Below are positions 1 through 6,709 of a DNA stretch of 20,122 nucleotides, one piece after another. Made by a program: the position numbers and the translations under genes. The DNA lies in NCBI GenBank assembly GCA_035265325.1, contig DATFOS010000152.1, positions 1 to 20,122 on the forward strand. The letters run 5' to 3'. Position 1 is the first letter of the stretch; every line of letters begins with the position of its first letter. The stretch comes from DATCLS01 sp035265325 (GTDB lineage: Bacteria > Actinomycetota > Acidimicrobiia > Acidimicrobiales > VFJN01). The notes under the pieces are model-generated. The model worked only from the letters and a program-made list of their open reading frames with translations, searched no databases and had not been told where the DNA came from.

Positions 1-437
1 GCGAGCCTGACGCCCCGCCAGGGCACCTCGGCCACCCGCCAGCCGGTGACGCACTGGAAGTCGCGCACCAGGTCGGTCTGCGGGCGGCCGCGCAGCTCGT
101 CGAGCGTCAGCGTCAGCGGGTGGTCGACGAGGCCGTCGACCGTGAGCCGGTAGTCGGCGTCGCTGCGTTCGGGCAGGTGCCCGACGACCGAGTAGATGCG
201 GAAGCGGCAGGCCGTGGGGACGAAGGACGTGAGCCCGGTCGGGTCGTTCTGAGTGACAGGGCGGAGCAACCGCTCGACGCGGGCCTGCACCTTGTCGCCG
301 ACGAGGATGCCGAGCCCGCCGAGGCCCAGCATGCCGAGCACGATCCGCCGGCCGACGGGCGAGCCCTCGCCATCGGGGACGCGGTCCGCCGGGCCGACGT
401 CCTGGGCCTCGTAGCGGCGGTCGCCGATGGTCCTCAT
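1..437 (-). CDS. Molybdopterin-dependent oxidoreductase (sulfite oxidase/MsrP-like), N-terminal part
   Basis: This partial gene gives 145 complete codons and continues past position 1 of the window. The ATG at 437 has GGGAGG just upstream. Residues 30-31 are a twin arginine followed by a Gly/Leu-rich hydrophobic stretch (32-47), which looks like a Tat signal or Tat-type anchor. The end of the visible part contains DFQCVTGW at 126-133. This is the hallmark of the oxidoreductase molybdopterin-binding domain, in which the cysteine (C129) ligates molybdenum. The family includes MsrP (periplasmic methionine sulfoxide reductase) and sulfite oxidases. Substrate cannot be assigned from the fragment. 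The family call is good; the exact enzyme is open, and the missing C-terminal part would decide between MsrP-like and sulfite-oxidase-like. Confidence 0.85.
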   Translation of the reverse strand, partial: MRTIGDRRYEAQDVGPADRVPDGEGSPVGRRIVLGMLGLGGLGILVGDKVQARVERLLRPVTQNDPTGLTSFVPTACRFRIYSVVGHLPERSDADYRLTVDGLVDHPLTLTLDELRGRPQTDLVRDFQCVTGWRVAEVPWRGVRL

Positions 438-446
438 CGCCTCCCG

Positions 447-452
447 AGGCTA
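447..452 (-). promoter_or_regulatory. Candidate -10 box of the molybdopterin oxidoreductase gene
   Basis: On the minus strand TAGCCT is followed by 9 nt and the ATG at 437. The spacing would put transcription initiation within a few bases of the start codon. GGGAGG lies in the same 9 nt, so initiation with a very short leader is also possible. No clear -35 is seen. Confidence 0.35.
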
Positions 453-486
453 AACCCGTCGGGGACGAAGAGTCCTTACGGGGCGA

Positions 487-825
487 TTACGTGTGCGGCG
501 ACGCGTGCGGCCGGCCCTCGACCGTGCGGCGGAGGCGGGCGAGGCGCGAGTCCCACCGACGTCCGGCCTGCTCTGCCCACACCGCCAGCTCGTCGAGCGG
601 CTCGGTGACGGCGACGAAGTGCGTCTCGCGCCCCGCCCGGTCGGCCGTCACCAGCCCCGCCGCGCGCAGGAGGCCGAGGTGCTTGGCCACGGCCTGCCGC
701 GAGATCGGCAGGCGCTCGGACAGGCCGGTGGCGGTGACCGGGCCGTCCTCGGCCACGGCGCGCAGGATCGACCGACGGGTCGGGTCGGCGAGCGCGGCGA
801 AGAGGGCGTCGGGTGGCTCGCGCAC
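487..825 (-). CDS. ArsR-family winged-helix transcriptional regulator
   Basis: This is a 112-residue protein, the usual size for small ArsR/SmtB repressors. It opens with the family signature DALFAALADPTRRSIL (6-21). The helix-turn-helix follows at about 30-58, with recognition helix ISRQAVAKHLGLLRAAGL (41-58), and then the wing (about 60-72). No metal-binding cysteine cluster is visible, which fits the non-metal ArsR subgroup paired with SRPBCC proteins. The GTG at 825 is preferred over the in-frame GTG at 834 because GAGGTG lies 6 nt upstream of it. It follows the SRPBCC gene by 29 bp on the same strand and is probably co-transcribed with it. The two palindromes at 1245-1260 and 1290-1307 are its likely operators (inference). 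Confidence 0.9.
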   Translation of the reverse strand: MREPPDALFAALADPTRRSILRAVAEDGPVTATGLSERLPISRQAVAKHLGLLRAAGLVTADRAGRETHFVAVTEPLDELAVWAEQAGRRWDSRLARLRRTVEGRPHASPHT

Positions 826-854
826 GGCGCGCACCTCGGGTCGGCCGGGAGGGG

Positions 855-1241
855 TCAGCGCACGCCGGCCAGCACGCCGACGAACATGAGCTCGAGCCCG
901 AGGAGCCGGCGGTCCCACTTCAGGGAGGCGGACGCCCCCGCCTGCGCCTTCGCCATCGGGAGCGGCATGGCCAGCGTCTCGGTGACGACCACGCGGGTGC
1001 CGCCGCCGTCGAGCGGGCGCAGGGCGATCTCGACCGTGGAGGCGCCGGGCTCGTCGTCGGGCCGCCACCACGTCCACACCAGCCGGTGGCCCGCGTCGAC
1101 CTCGTCGACCCGGACCGACCGCTCGGTGGCGTCGTCGTCGTCGAGCCAGGTGGACCGCAGGTCGGGGTCGGTCACCGCCGACCAGACCGCCTCGGCGGCG
1201 GCGTCGATGTCGACCTCACGCGTGACGCTCTCGGGAGTCAT
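855..1241 (-). CDS. SRPBCC / AHSA1-family protein
   Basis: This 128-residue protein has the START-like Activator-of-Hsp90-ATPase (AHSA1) pattern. The N-terminal strand is TREVDIDAAAEAVWSAVTDP, followed by WLDDDD, then HRLVWTWW and the GGGTRVVVTETL strand near the middle. These proteins form a helix-grip fold with a hydrophobic cavity and often occur next to an ArsR regulator; the ligand is unknown. It is the first gene of a two-gene unit with the ArsR gene. A candidate -10 (TAGGGT) ends 6 nt before the ATG and sits inside a palindrome, so the mRNA may be leaderless and repressible. The family call is firm; the cellular role is unknown. Confidence 0.85.
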   Translation of the reverse strand: MTPESVTREVDIDAAAEAVWSAVTDPDLRSTWLDDDDATERSVRVDEVDAGHRLVWTWWRPDDEPGASTVEIALRPLDGGGTRVVVTETLAMPLPMAKAQAGASASLKWDRRLLGLELMFVGVLAGVR

Positions 1242-1244
1242 GGT

Positions 1245-1260
1245 GCAACCCTACAGTTGC
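1245..1260. promoter_or_regulatory. Palindrome 1: candidate ArsR operator
   Basis: GCAAC-CCTACA-GTTGC has perfect 5-bp arms around a 6-nt spacer. It lies 3 bp upstream of the SRPBCC start codon and covers the minus-strand TAGGGT (1253-1248), a likely -10 box. A repressor bound here would block the SRPBCC-ArsR promoter. It closely matches the second palindrome 46 bp away. Confidence 0.6.
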
Positions 1261-1289
1261 GGATCCGTGACGGCACCCGTAGCCTCACC

Positions 1290-1307
1290 TGCAACCAAAC
1301 AGTTGCA
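1290..1307. promoter_or_regulatory. Palindrome 2: candidate ArsR operator upstream of clpP
   Basis: TGCAAC-CAAACA-GTTGCA has 6-bp arms and the same core as the palindrome at 1245-1260, with a similar spacer. It starts 5 bp after a plus-strand TAGCCT (1280-1285), a candidate -10 for clpP, and ends just before the clpP ribosome binding site. It would therefore cover the clpP transcription start. Confidence 0.55.
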
Positions 1308-1322
1308 CGAGGAGACACGGAC

Positions 1323-1967
1323 ATGCTGGTCCCCACCGTCGTCGAGTCCACCAACCGTGGCGAGCGCGCCTACGACATCTACTCCCGCCTGCTGCGGGAG
1401 CGGATCATCTTCCTCGGCACCGCCATCGACGACACGGTCGCCAACCTGATCATCGCCCAGATGCTCCACCTCGAGGGCGAGGACATGGACAAGCCGATCA
1501 ACCTGTACATCAACTCGCCCGGCGGCGACATGATCGCCCTGTTCGCCATCTACGACGCCATGCAGTTCCTCGGCCCGCCGATCCACACGGTGTGCGTCGG
1601 CCAGGCGGCCTCGGCGGCGTCGGTCCTGCTGGCCGCCGGGGCGCCGGGCCAGCGGTCGCTGCTCCCCAACGCCCGCGTCCTCATCCACCAGCCTCACGGC
1701 GGGGCGCAGGGCCAGTCGGTGGACATGGAGATCGCGGTGCGCGAGATGGTCGAGCTGCGCCGGCGGATGACCGACATCCTGGTCGAGCGCACCAACCAGG
1801 AGCGGGCCACGGTGGAGCGGGACATGGACCGCGACTTCATCCTGCGGGGTGACGCCGCCATCCAGTACGGCGTCGTCGACCAGGTCCTCACCGAGCGCAA
1901 GCCCCGGCCGATCGCCGGCTTCCACCTTCCCACGGACGGTGAGAAGCAGGAGAAAGTCGCCAGCTAG
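1323..1967 (+). CDS. clpP: ATP-dependent Clp protease proteolytic subunit (ClpP2-like)
   Basis: This is a 214-residue serine peptidase of family S14. ClpP assembles into a barrel that degrades proteins fed by Clp ATPases. The catalytic triad is intact by alignment to the family: S97 in GQAASAASVLL, H122 in LIHQP and D171 in DRDF. The oxyanion-side motif NSPGGD is at 64-69. The wording around the serine (AASAASVLLAAG.PG) resembles actinobacterial ClpP2 rather than ClpP1. The ATG at 1323 has GAGGAG at 1309-1314, 8 nt upstream. Unusually it stands alone, with no second clpP, tig or clpX in the window, and shares its promoter region with an ArsR unit. It could be an accessory paralogue. The enzyme call is firm; the paralogue role is inference. 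Confidence 0.93.
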   Translation: MLVPTVVESTNRGERAYDIYSRLLRERIIFLGTAIDDTVANLIIAQMLHLEGEDMDKPINLYINSPGGDMIALFAIYDAMQFLGPPIHTVCVGQAASAASVLLAAGAPGQRSLLPNARVLIHQPHGGAQGQSVDMEIAVREMVELRRRMTDILVERTNQERATVERDMDRDFILRGDAAIQYGVVDQVLTERKPRPIAGFHLPTDGEKQEKVAS

Positions 1968-2015
1968 CTGAGCGCTGGTTAGTTAGTGGGGCGAAACGGC
2001 CGCCAGACTGGCGGG

Positions 2016-2879
2016 ATGGACGCCACCGAGACCATCCGGGGTGACGGGGTCGACCTGGCCGCCGACGCCTACGGGCCGGCGGACGGGCCGCCCGTCCTGT
2101 TCTTCCACGGCGGCGGCCAGACCCGCCACGCCTGGGGCGGGACGGCCCGCCTGCTCGGTGACAAGGGGTGGCGGGCGACGACGGTCGACCTCCGGGGCCA
2201 CGGCGACAGCGAGTGGTCGCCCGACGGGACGTACGACGTCGACGCGTTCGCCGCCGACGTCCGGGCCGCGGCCCGGGCCCAGTCGGCCCCGCCCGTGCTG
2301 ATCGGTGCCTCGCTGGGGGGCATCTCCTCGCTTGTGGCGATCGGCGAGGACGCCCCACGGTCCGGCCAGGGCCCGCTGGCGGCGGGGCTCGTGCTGGTCG
2401 ACATCGCGCCCCGCGTCGAGACGGCCGGCGTGGAGCGCATCGCCGCCTTCATGCTCGGCCACCTCGACGGCTTCGCCTCCCTCGAGGAGGTGGCCGACGC
2501 CGTCGCCGCCTACAACCCCCACCGCCCCCGCCCGACGGACCTGTCGGGCCTGCGCAAGAACGTGCGCCTCCGCGAGGACGGCCGCTGGTACTGGCACTGG
2601 GACCCGAACTTCCTGCTGGGCGGTGCTGACGAGCCCCGCTCGTACCGCAACGAGGAGCGCCTGGAGAGAGCCGCCCGGACGCTGACCATCCCGACGCTCA
2701 TCGTGCGCGGCAAGTCGAGCGACATGCTGACCGAGGACGGCGTGCGCCAACTGCAGGCGCTCGTCCCCCACGCCGTGGCGGTGGACGTCAGCGGAGCCGG
2801 CCACATGGTGGCCGGCGACCGTAACGACGCCTTCAACGACGCCGTCGTCTCGTTCCTGGACGGGATCGCCCGCCCCTGA
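2016..2879 (+). CDS. Alpha/beta hydrolase
   Basis: This is a 287-residue alpha/beta-hydrolase-fold protein with all expected landmarks. HGGG at 31-34 supplies the oxyanion hole. DLRGHGDS at 58-65 follows, then the nucleophile elbow GASLGG with S99. The probable acid is D236 in GKSSDML, and the base is H263 in GAGHMV. A cap-region motif WYWHWDPNF (191-199) is typical of actinobacterial epoxide-hydrolase/peroxidase-like members. There is no signal peptide, so it is cytoplasmic. The substrate is unknown. The ATG at 2016 is chosen because the sequence becomes family-like there; an in-frame ATG at 1986 would add an unconvincing 10 residues. It converges on mrp, with a strong hairpin between them. 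Confidence 0.88.
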   Translation: MDATETIRGDGVDLAADAYGPADGPPVLFFHGGGQTRHAWGGTARLLGDKGWRATTVDLRGHGDSEWSPDGTYDVDAFAADVRAAARAQSAPPVLIGASLGGISSLVAIGEDAPRSGQGPLAAGLVLVDIAPRVETAGVERIAAFMLGHLDGFASLEEVADAVAAYNPHRPRPTDLSGLRKNVRLREDGRWYWHWDPNFLLGGADEPRSYRNEERLERAARTLTIPTLIVRGKSSDMLTEDGVRQLQALVPHAVAVDVSGAGHMVAGDRNDAFNDAVVSFLDGIARP

Positions 2880-2893
2880 CCGACGCCCCCGGC

Positions 2894-2942
2894 CAAATTG
2901 CGCACTTCAGCCCGCCTATGGCGGCCTCAGGTGCGCAATTTG
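2894..2942. terminator. Long hairpin between convergent genes, probable bidirectional terminator
   Basis: CAAATTGCGCAC (2894-2905) is the perfect reverse complement of GTGCGCAATTTG (2931-2942). Inside it, CCGCC (2912-2916) and GGCGG (2920-2924) pair around a TAT loop, giving a nearly continuous 49-nt hairpin. It lies between the hydrolase stop (2879) and the mrp stop (2956), which face each other. There is no long U-run, although both outgoing arms end in ATTTG. The AT-containing arms stand out from the GC-rich background, so a repetitive palindromic element is an alternative. Confidence 0.6.
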
Positions 2943-2955
2943 ACGGGGTCTTCCG

Positions 2956-4098
2956 TCAGCTGATGCGGAGCTCGGCGTGGTAACGCCGGGTGGGAGCGAG
3001 CTCGACGTCGATCGTCGCCGCGATCTGGGCGAAGACCTGCGAGGCCTCGCCGGTCGGGTCGGTCGCCACGATCGGCTGCCCCGAGTCGGCGCCGGCGCGG
3101 AGCTCGGTGACGAGGGGGACCTGGCCGATGAGCGGCACCCCGAGGCGCTGCGACAGCGCGGCGCCGCCGCCCTCGCCGAACAGCTCGTAGCGCTTGCCGT
3201 CGTCGCCCGTGAACCACGACATGTTCTCGATGACGCCCTTGACGTCGAGGTTGACCTTCTCGGCCATGAAGGCGGCCCGCTGCGCCACCCGCTGGGCGGC
3301 CGGCTGCGGCGTCGTCACGACGTAGACCTCGGCCCGGGGCAGGAACTGGGCGAGGCTGATCGAGATGTCGCCGGTGCCCGGCGGCAGGTCGACGACCAGG
3401 AAGTCGGGGTCGTCCCAGTACACGTCGGTGAGGAACTGCTCGAGCGCCTTGTGCAGCATCGGGCCCCGCCAGATGACCGGCTGGTCCTCCTGGGCGAAGA
3501 AGCCCATCGAGATGCAGCGCACGCCGTGCGACTCGGGCGGCACCAGCATCTGGTCGATGACCGTCGGGGGGTGCTGGACGCCCAGCATGCGGGGGATCGA
3601 GAAGCCCCACACGTCGGCGTCGACGACCGCCACGTCCTTGCCGCGCTGGGCCAGCGCGACCGAGAGGTTGGCCGTGACCGACGACTTGCCCACGCCGCCC
3701 TTGCCCGAGGCGATGAGCAGCACCCGGGTCTTGGAGGACGGGTCGGCGAACGGGATGGCCCGGCCCTCGGCGTGGCCGTGGGCCTGCTGCGACCCGGCCG
3801 TGGAGGCGGGGTCGCCGTGGAGGCGGATGCGCAGCTCCTCGCGCTCCTCGTCGGTCATCGACGTGAAGTCGAGGTCGAGGGCGTCGATGCCGTCGAGGGC
3901 GGTGACCGCGCTGTCGACCCGGCGCGTGATCTCGCCCTTCAGCGGGCAGCCCGGGACCGTCAGCGCGACCAGGACCGCCACCCGGCGGCCGGTGATCTGG
4001 ATGGACCGGACCATGCCGAGGTCGACGATGCTGCGGTGCAGCTCGGGGTCTTGGACGGGCCGGAGCGCGTCGAGGACCTGGTCTTCGGTGACGGTCAT
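2956..4098 (-). CDS. mrp: Mrp/NBP35-family ATP-binding protein (iron-sulfur carrier)
   Basis: This 380-residue P-loop ATPase is thought to carry or assemble iron-sulfur clusters for target proteins in the cytoplasm. Residues about 4-80 form the MIP18/DUF59 domain with the conserved DPEL and PGCPLK (C51) segments. After a His/Ala-rich linker, the ParA/MinD-like ATPase starts with the deviant Walker A GKGGVGKSS (132-140). Later come DADVWG and the Walker B segment VVDLPPGTGD. The CxxC cluster ligand found near the C-terminus of many Mrp/NBP35 proteins is absent; the equivalent segment reads ENMSWFTGDDGKRYELFG. The ATG at 4098 has GGAG about 9 nt upstream. It is divergent from a SufR-like regulator with a 72-bp gap, supporting an Fe-S role. 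Confidence 0.92.
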   Translation of the reverse strand: MTVTEDQVLDALRPVQDPELHRSIVDLGMVRSIQITGRRVAVLVALTVPGCPLKGEITRRVDSAVTALDGIDALDLDFTSMTDEEREELRIRLHGDPASTAGSQQAHGHAEGRAIPFADPSSKTRVLLIASGKGGVGKSSVTANLSVALAQRGKDVAVVDADVWGFSIPRMLGVQHPPTVIDQMLVPPESHGVRCISMGFFAQEDQPVIWRGPMLHKALEQFLTDVYWDDPDFLVVDLPPGTGDISISLAQFLPRAEVYVVTTPQPAAQRVAQRAAFMAEKVNLDVKGVIENMSWFTGDDGKRYELFGEGGGAALSQRLGVPLIGQVPLVTELRAGADSGQPIVATDPTGEASQVFAQIAATIDVELAPTRRYHAELRIS

Positions 4099-4157
4099 GC
4101 GTTCGCTCCTACGGCGGAGGTCGGCAGGGACGGGGGGATTAGCACTACGCCGATAGG

Positions 4158-4163
4158 TAGAAT
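4158..4163 (+). promoter_or_regulatory. Candidate -10 box of the SufR-like gene (leaderless)
   Basis: TAGAAT is followed by exactly 7 nt and then the GTG at 4171, so transcription would begin at or next to the start codon. The region also holds CTAC-N8-GTAG (4145-4160), a weak inverted repeat touching the box, which could be part of an operator. No convincing -35 is seen. Confidence 0.5.
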
Positions 4164-4170
4164 ACCGGCC

Positions 4171-4911
4171 GTGACGCAGGCGACCCCATCCTCGTCCCGG
4201 GTATCGCCGACCGACTTCGCGTCGGCCGTCACCGCCATCACGTCCGCCTTCGGCGATCCGACGCGGCGCGAGATCTACCTCTTCGTCCACGGCCACGAGG
4301 ACGGGGTGACCGCCTCGGCCGTGGCCGAGCAGTTCGAGCTCCATGCCAACGTCGCCCGCCACCACCTCGACAAGCTGGTGGCCGGCGGGTACGTCGTGGT
4401 CGATACCGCCCGCCTCGCCGGCGGGGGCGCCGGGCGGCCGTCCAAGCGTTACCGCGTGGCGGGCTCCGACATCGCCTTCGAGCTGCCCCTGCGCCACGAC
4501 GACGTGCTCGTCACGCTGCTGGGCCGGGCTCTCGCCGAGCTGGGCCCCGAGCGGGCCGAGCGCCTGGCCGAGGACGTGGGAACCACCTACGGCCACGCCA
4601 TGGCGGCGTCGATGTCGCCGGGCTCCGAGCGGCACCGCTCGTTCCAGGCCGCCCTGCACGCGGTGGCCGACGCCCTCACCGCCCACGGGTTCGCCGCCCA
4701 CGCCGAGCGGCACGGCGACGGCCTGCGCATCGTGGCCGAGCACTGCCCGTTCGGCGGGGCTGCCATCGAGCACCCGGTGATCTGCGCCGTCGACCGCGGC
4801 ATGGTGCGCGGCATGCTCCACACGCTCTACGGCGACGGGCTCGTCACCGAGACCGAGCTGACGCTGCCCACCGGCGGCGAGCGCTGCGTCACCGCCGTCC
4901 AGGGTGACTGA
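4171..4911 (+). CDS. sufR: SufR-like iron-sulfur-sensing winged-helix regulator
   Basis: This is a 246-residue DeoR/ArsR-like regulator. The winged helix spans about 24-97: FGDPTRREIYLFVH (27-40), recognition helix ELHANVARHHLDKLVAGGYV (56-75) and the wing segment GRPSKRYR (88-95). The C-terminal half carries the SufR signature: C192 (EHCPFG), C205 (VICAVD) and C239 (ERCV). The C-x12-C spacing matches that known for SufR, where cysteines hold an Fe-S cluster that controls DNA binding. The gene overlaps the cysteine desulfurase start by 8 bp and is divergent from mrp. It therefore probably regulates both in response to Fe-S status (inference). The GTG at 4171 is chosen for the -10 placement. 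The family call is good; the symbol is by homology only. Confidence 0.82.
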   Translation: MTQATPSSSRVSPTDFASAVTAITSAFGDPTRREIYLFVHGHEDGVTASAVAEQFELHANVARHHLDKLVAGGYVVVDTARLAGGGAGRPSKRYRVAGSDIAFELPLRHDDVLVTLLGRALAELGPERAERLAEDVGTTYGHAMAASMSPGSERHRSFQAALHAVADALTAHGFAAHAERHGDGLRIVAEHCPFGGAAIEHPVICAVDRGMVRGMLHTLYGDGLVTETELTLPTGGERCVTAVQGD

Positions 4912-6136
4912 CGGGGCCGGGGCCCCGCCGGCCCGGCGGGCCTACCTCGACCACGCCTCCACCTCCCCGCTGAGGCCGGTGGCCGGCGCCGCCCTGCTGG
5001 CGGCGCTGGACCCCGTCACGGGCCTCGTCGGCGACCCCGGCCGGATGCACGCCGACGGGATGGCCGCCCGGGTGGCGGTGGAGTCGGCCCGCGACGAGGT
5101 GGCGGCGCTGTTCGGGGCCCGCAACCGCGAGGTCGTCTTCACGAGCGGGGCGACGGAGGCGATCGCGTCGGCCGCGTTCGGGGCCGCCGCCCGCGTGCCG
5201 GGCGGCGGGCACCAGGTCGTGACCGCCGTCGAGCACTCCGCCGTGCGGCGGGCGGCCGAGCGCTCCGGCGAGGTGACGGTCGTGCCGGTGGACGGCGCCG
5301 GGCGGGTCGACGCCGACGCCGTGCTGGCGGCGGTCCGGCCGGACACCGCGCTCGTCCACGTCCAGTGGGGCAACCACGAGGTGGGCACCGTGCAGCCGGT
5401 GGCCACCGTCGTGGCCGGCTGCCGGGACCGCGGCGTCCTGGTCCACGTCGACGCCGCCCAGGCCGCCGGGCGCGTCCCGATCGGCTTCCGCGACCTCGGC
5501 GCCGACGTGCTCTCGGTCAGCGCCCACAAGCTGGGCGGGCCCGCCGGCGTCGGCGCCCTGCTCGTCCGCCGGGGCGTGCGGCTCGACCCGCTGCTCGTCG
5601 GGGGCGACCAGGAGCGCGCCCGCCGCGCCGGGCTGGAGAACGTGGCCGGCGTCGTGGCGTTCGGGGCGGCCTGCGCCGAGCTGGCGACGGGCGGGCGGCT
5701 GGCGGCCGAGGCCGCCGATCAGCGGCGCCTGGCGGACCGGGTGATCGCCGGCGTGGCGGGCCTCGGCGGCCTCACGCTCTACGGCCCGCCGCCGGCCGGC
5801 TCGCCGGGCTCGCCCTCGTCGCCCGGCTCGTCCGGCGGCGGCGGGCCGACCGGTGACGGCCGGCTGCCGCACATCGTGTGCCTCGGGGTCGCCGGGATCG
5901 AGCCCCAGGCCGTCCTGCTCGGGCTCGACCGGGCCGGGGTGTCGGCCCACTCGGGCAGCGCGTGCTCGTCCGAGGCGCTCGAGCCCTCCCCCGTCCTGGC
6001 GGCGATGGGCGTCGACGCCCACCACAGCCTGCGGGTCTCGCTGGGCTGGTCCAGCACCGACGCCGACGTCGACCACCTGCTGGCGGCCCTGCCGCGCGTC
6101 CTCGCCGAGCTCCGTGCCCTCGCCACACGTGCGTAA
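4904..6136 (+). CDS. Cysteine desulfurase (NifS/IscS-like, PLP-dependent)
   Basis: This 410-residue aminotransferase class V enzyme removes sulfur from cysteine as a persulfide for Fe-S clusters or thiolated tRNA. The N-terminal AYLDHASTSPLRP is the family opening. H111 (VEHSAV) would stack on the cofactor, K209 (SAHKLGGP) forms the PLP aldimine, and C354 (SGSACSSEALEPS) is the persulfide cysteine on its mobile loop. A Pro/Gly/Ser-rich insert of about 25 residues (about 289-315) interrupts the C-terminal domain before LPHIVCLGV; it is probably a flexible surface loop. The GTG at 4904 overlaps the regulator's TGA, indicating translational coupling. No scaffold gene (sufU/iscU) or mnmA follows, so the sulfur acceptor is unknown. 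Confidence 0.93.
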   Translation: MTDGAGAPPARRAYLDHASTSPLRPVAGAALLAALDPVTGLVGDPGRMHADGMAARVAVESARDEVAALFGARNREVVFTSGATEAIASAAFGAAARVPGGGHQVVTAVEHSAVRRAAERSGEVTVVPVDGAGRVDADAVLAAVRPDTALVHVQWGNHEVGTVQPVATVVAGCRDRGVLVHVDAAQAAGRVPIGFRDLGADVLSVSAHKLGGPAGVGALLVRRGVRLDPLLVGGDQERARRAGLENVAGVVAFGAACAELATGGRLAAEAADQRRLADRVIAGVAGLGGLTLYGPPPAGSPGSPSSPGSSGGGGPTGDGRLPHIVCLGVAGIEPQAVLLGLDRAGVSAHSGSACSSEALEPSPVLAAMGVDAHHSLRVSLGWSSTDADVDHLLAALPRVLAELRALATRA

Positions 6137-6191
6137 CACGGCACATCTGTCCGCGCCGGTGCGCTCGGCTAGAACGGATGGGGATGCGGCC

Positions 6192-6701
6192 ATGAAGCTG
6201 TACGTCGTGCGGCACGCCCACGCCGGCGACCGCGGCGCCTGGGACGGTGCCGACCGCGAACGACCGCTGTCCCGCAAGGGGCGGCGCCAGGCGGAGGGGA
6301 TCGCCGAGCAGTTGGCGGGCGCCGGGATCGTCCGGCTGCTCAGCAGCCCCTCGCGTCGCTGCCTACAGACGCTGGAGCCGCTGGCCGAGCGCCTGGCGCT
6401 GACCGTCGAGGGCGAGTCCCGCCTGGCGGAGGGCAGCTGGGTGCACGACGCCCTGGCGCTCGCCGGCGAGCTGCGGGCGGAGGCCGCCGCGGCGGGCCAC
6501 GGGGCGGTGGCGCTGTGCAGCCACGGCGACCTGATCCCCGAACTGCTGCGGGCGCTGCGCGACCGCGGCGCCCGCATCGACGACCCGCTCGCCTGCCCCA
6601 AGGCGTCGACGTGGGTCCTCGGCGCCGACGGCGACGCCTGGGCCTCGTGCTCGTACCTCGCCCCCCCGGCCGTCGGCCCCCACAAACCCGCCCGCCACTG
6701 A
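6192..6701 (+). CDS. Histidine phosphatase family protein (SixA-like)
   Basis: This is a 169-residue phosphoglycerate-mutase-like (histidine phosphatase) protein. R7-H8 in VVRHAHAG is the RHG-type motif with the phospho-accepting histidine. SSPSRRCLQT (51-60) supplies further phosphate contacts, E80 is a likely proton donor, and H111 in CSHGD is the second catalytic histidine. The length and compact fold match SixA, which dephosphorylates phosphohistidine. It also resembles the C-terminal phosphatase domain of mycobacterial MutT1, but there is no Nudix domain here. A TAGAAC box (6170-6175) gives a short leader before the ATG at 6192. Its stop lies 8 bp from the convergent ccmI stop, leaving no room for a terminator. 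The substrate is uncertain. Confidence 0.85.
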   Translation: MKLYVVRHAHAGDRGAWDGADRERPLSRKGRRQAEGIAEQLAGAGIVRLLSSPSRRCLQTLEPLAERLALTVEGESRLAEGSWVHDALALAGELRAEAAAAGHGAVALCSHGDLIPELLRALRDRGARIDDPLACPKASTWVLGADGDAWASCSYLAPPAVGPHKPARH

Positions 6702-6709
6702 GGAACCCG

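Noticed and set aside
2977..4170. A long plus-strand open frame continuous with the SufR-like gene
   Set aside because: It is antisense to mrp and reads as Arg/Asp/Gly/Val-rich low-complexity protein. Real homology begins only at the GTG at 4171.
6178..6195. A five-codon open frame (starting ATG at 6178) overlapping the histidine phosphatase start
   Set aside because: It is too short to distinguish from chance, and the candidate -10 is too close for it to be transcribed from its start.
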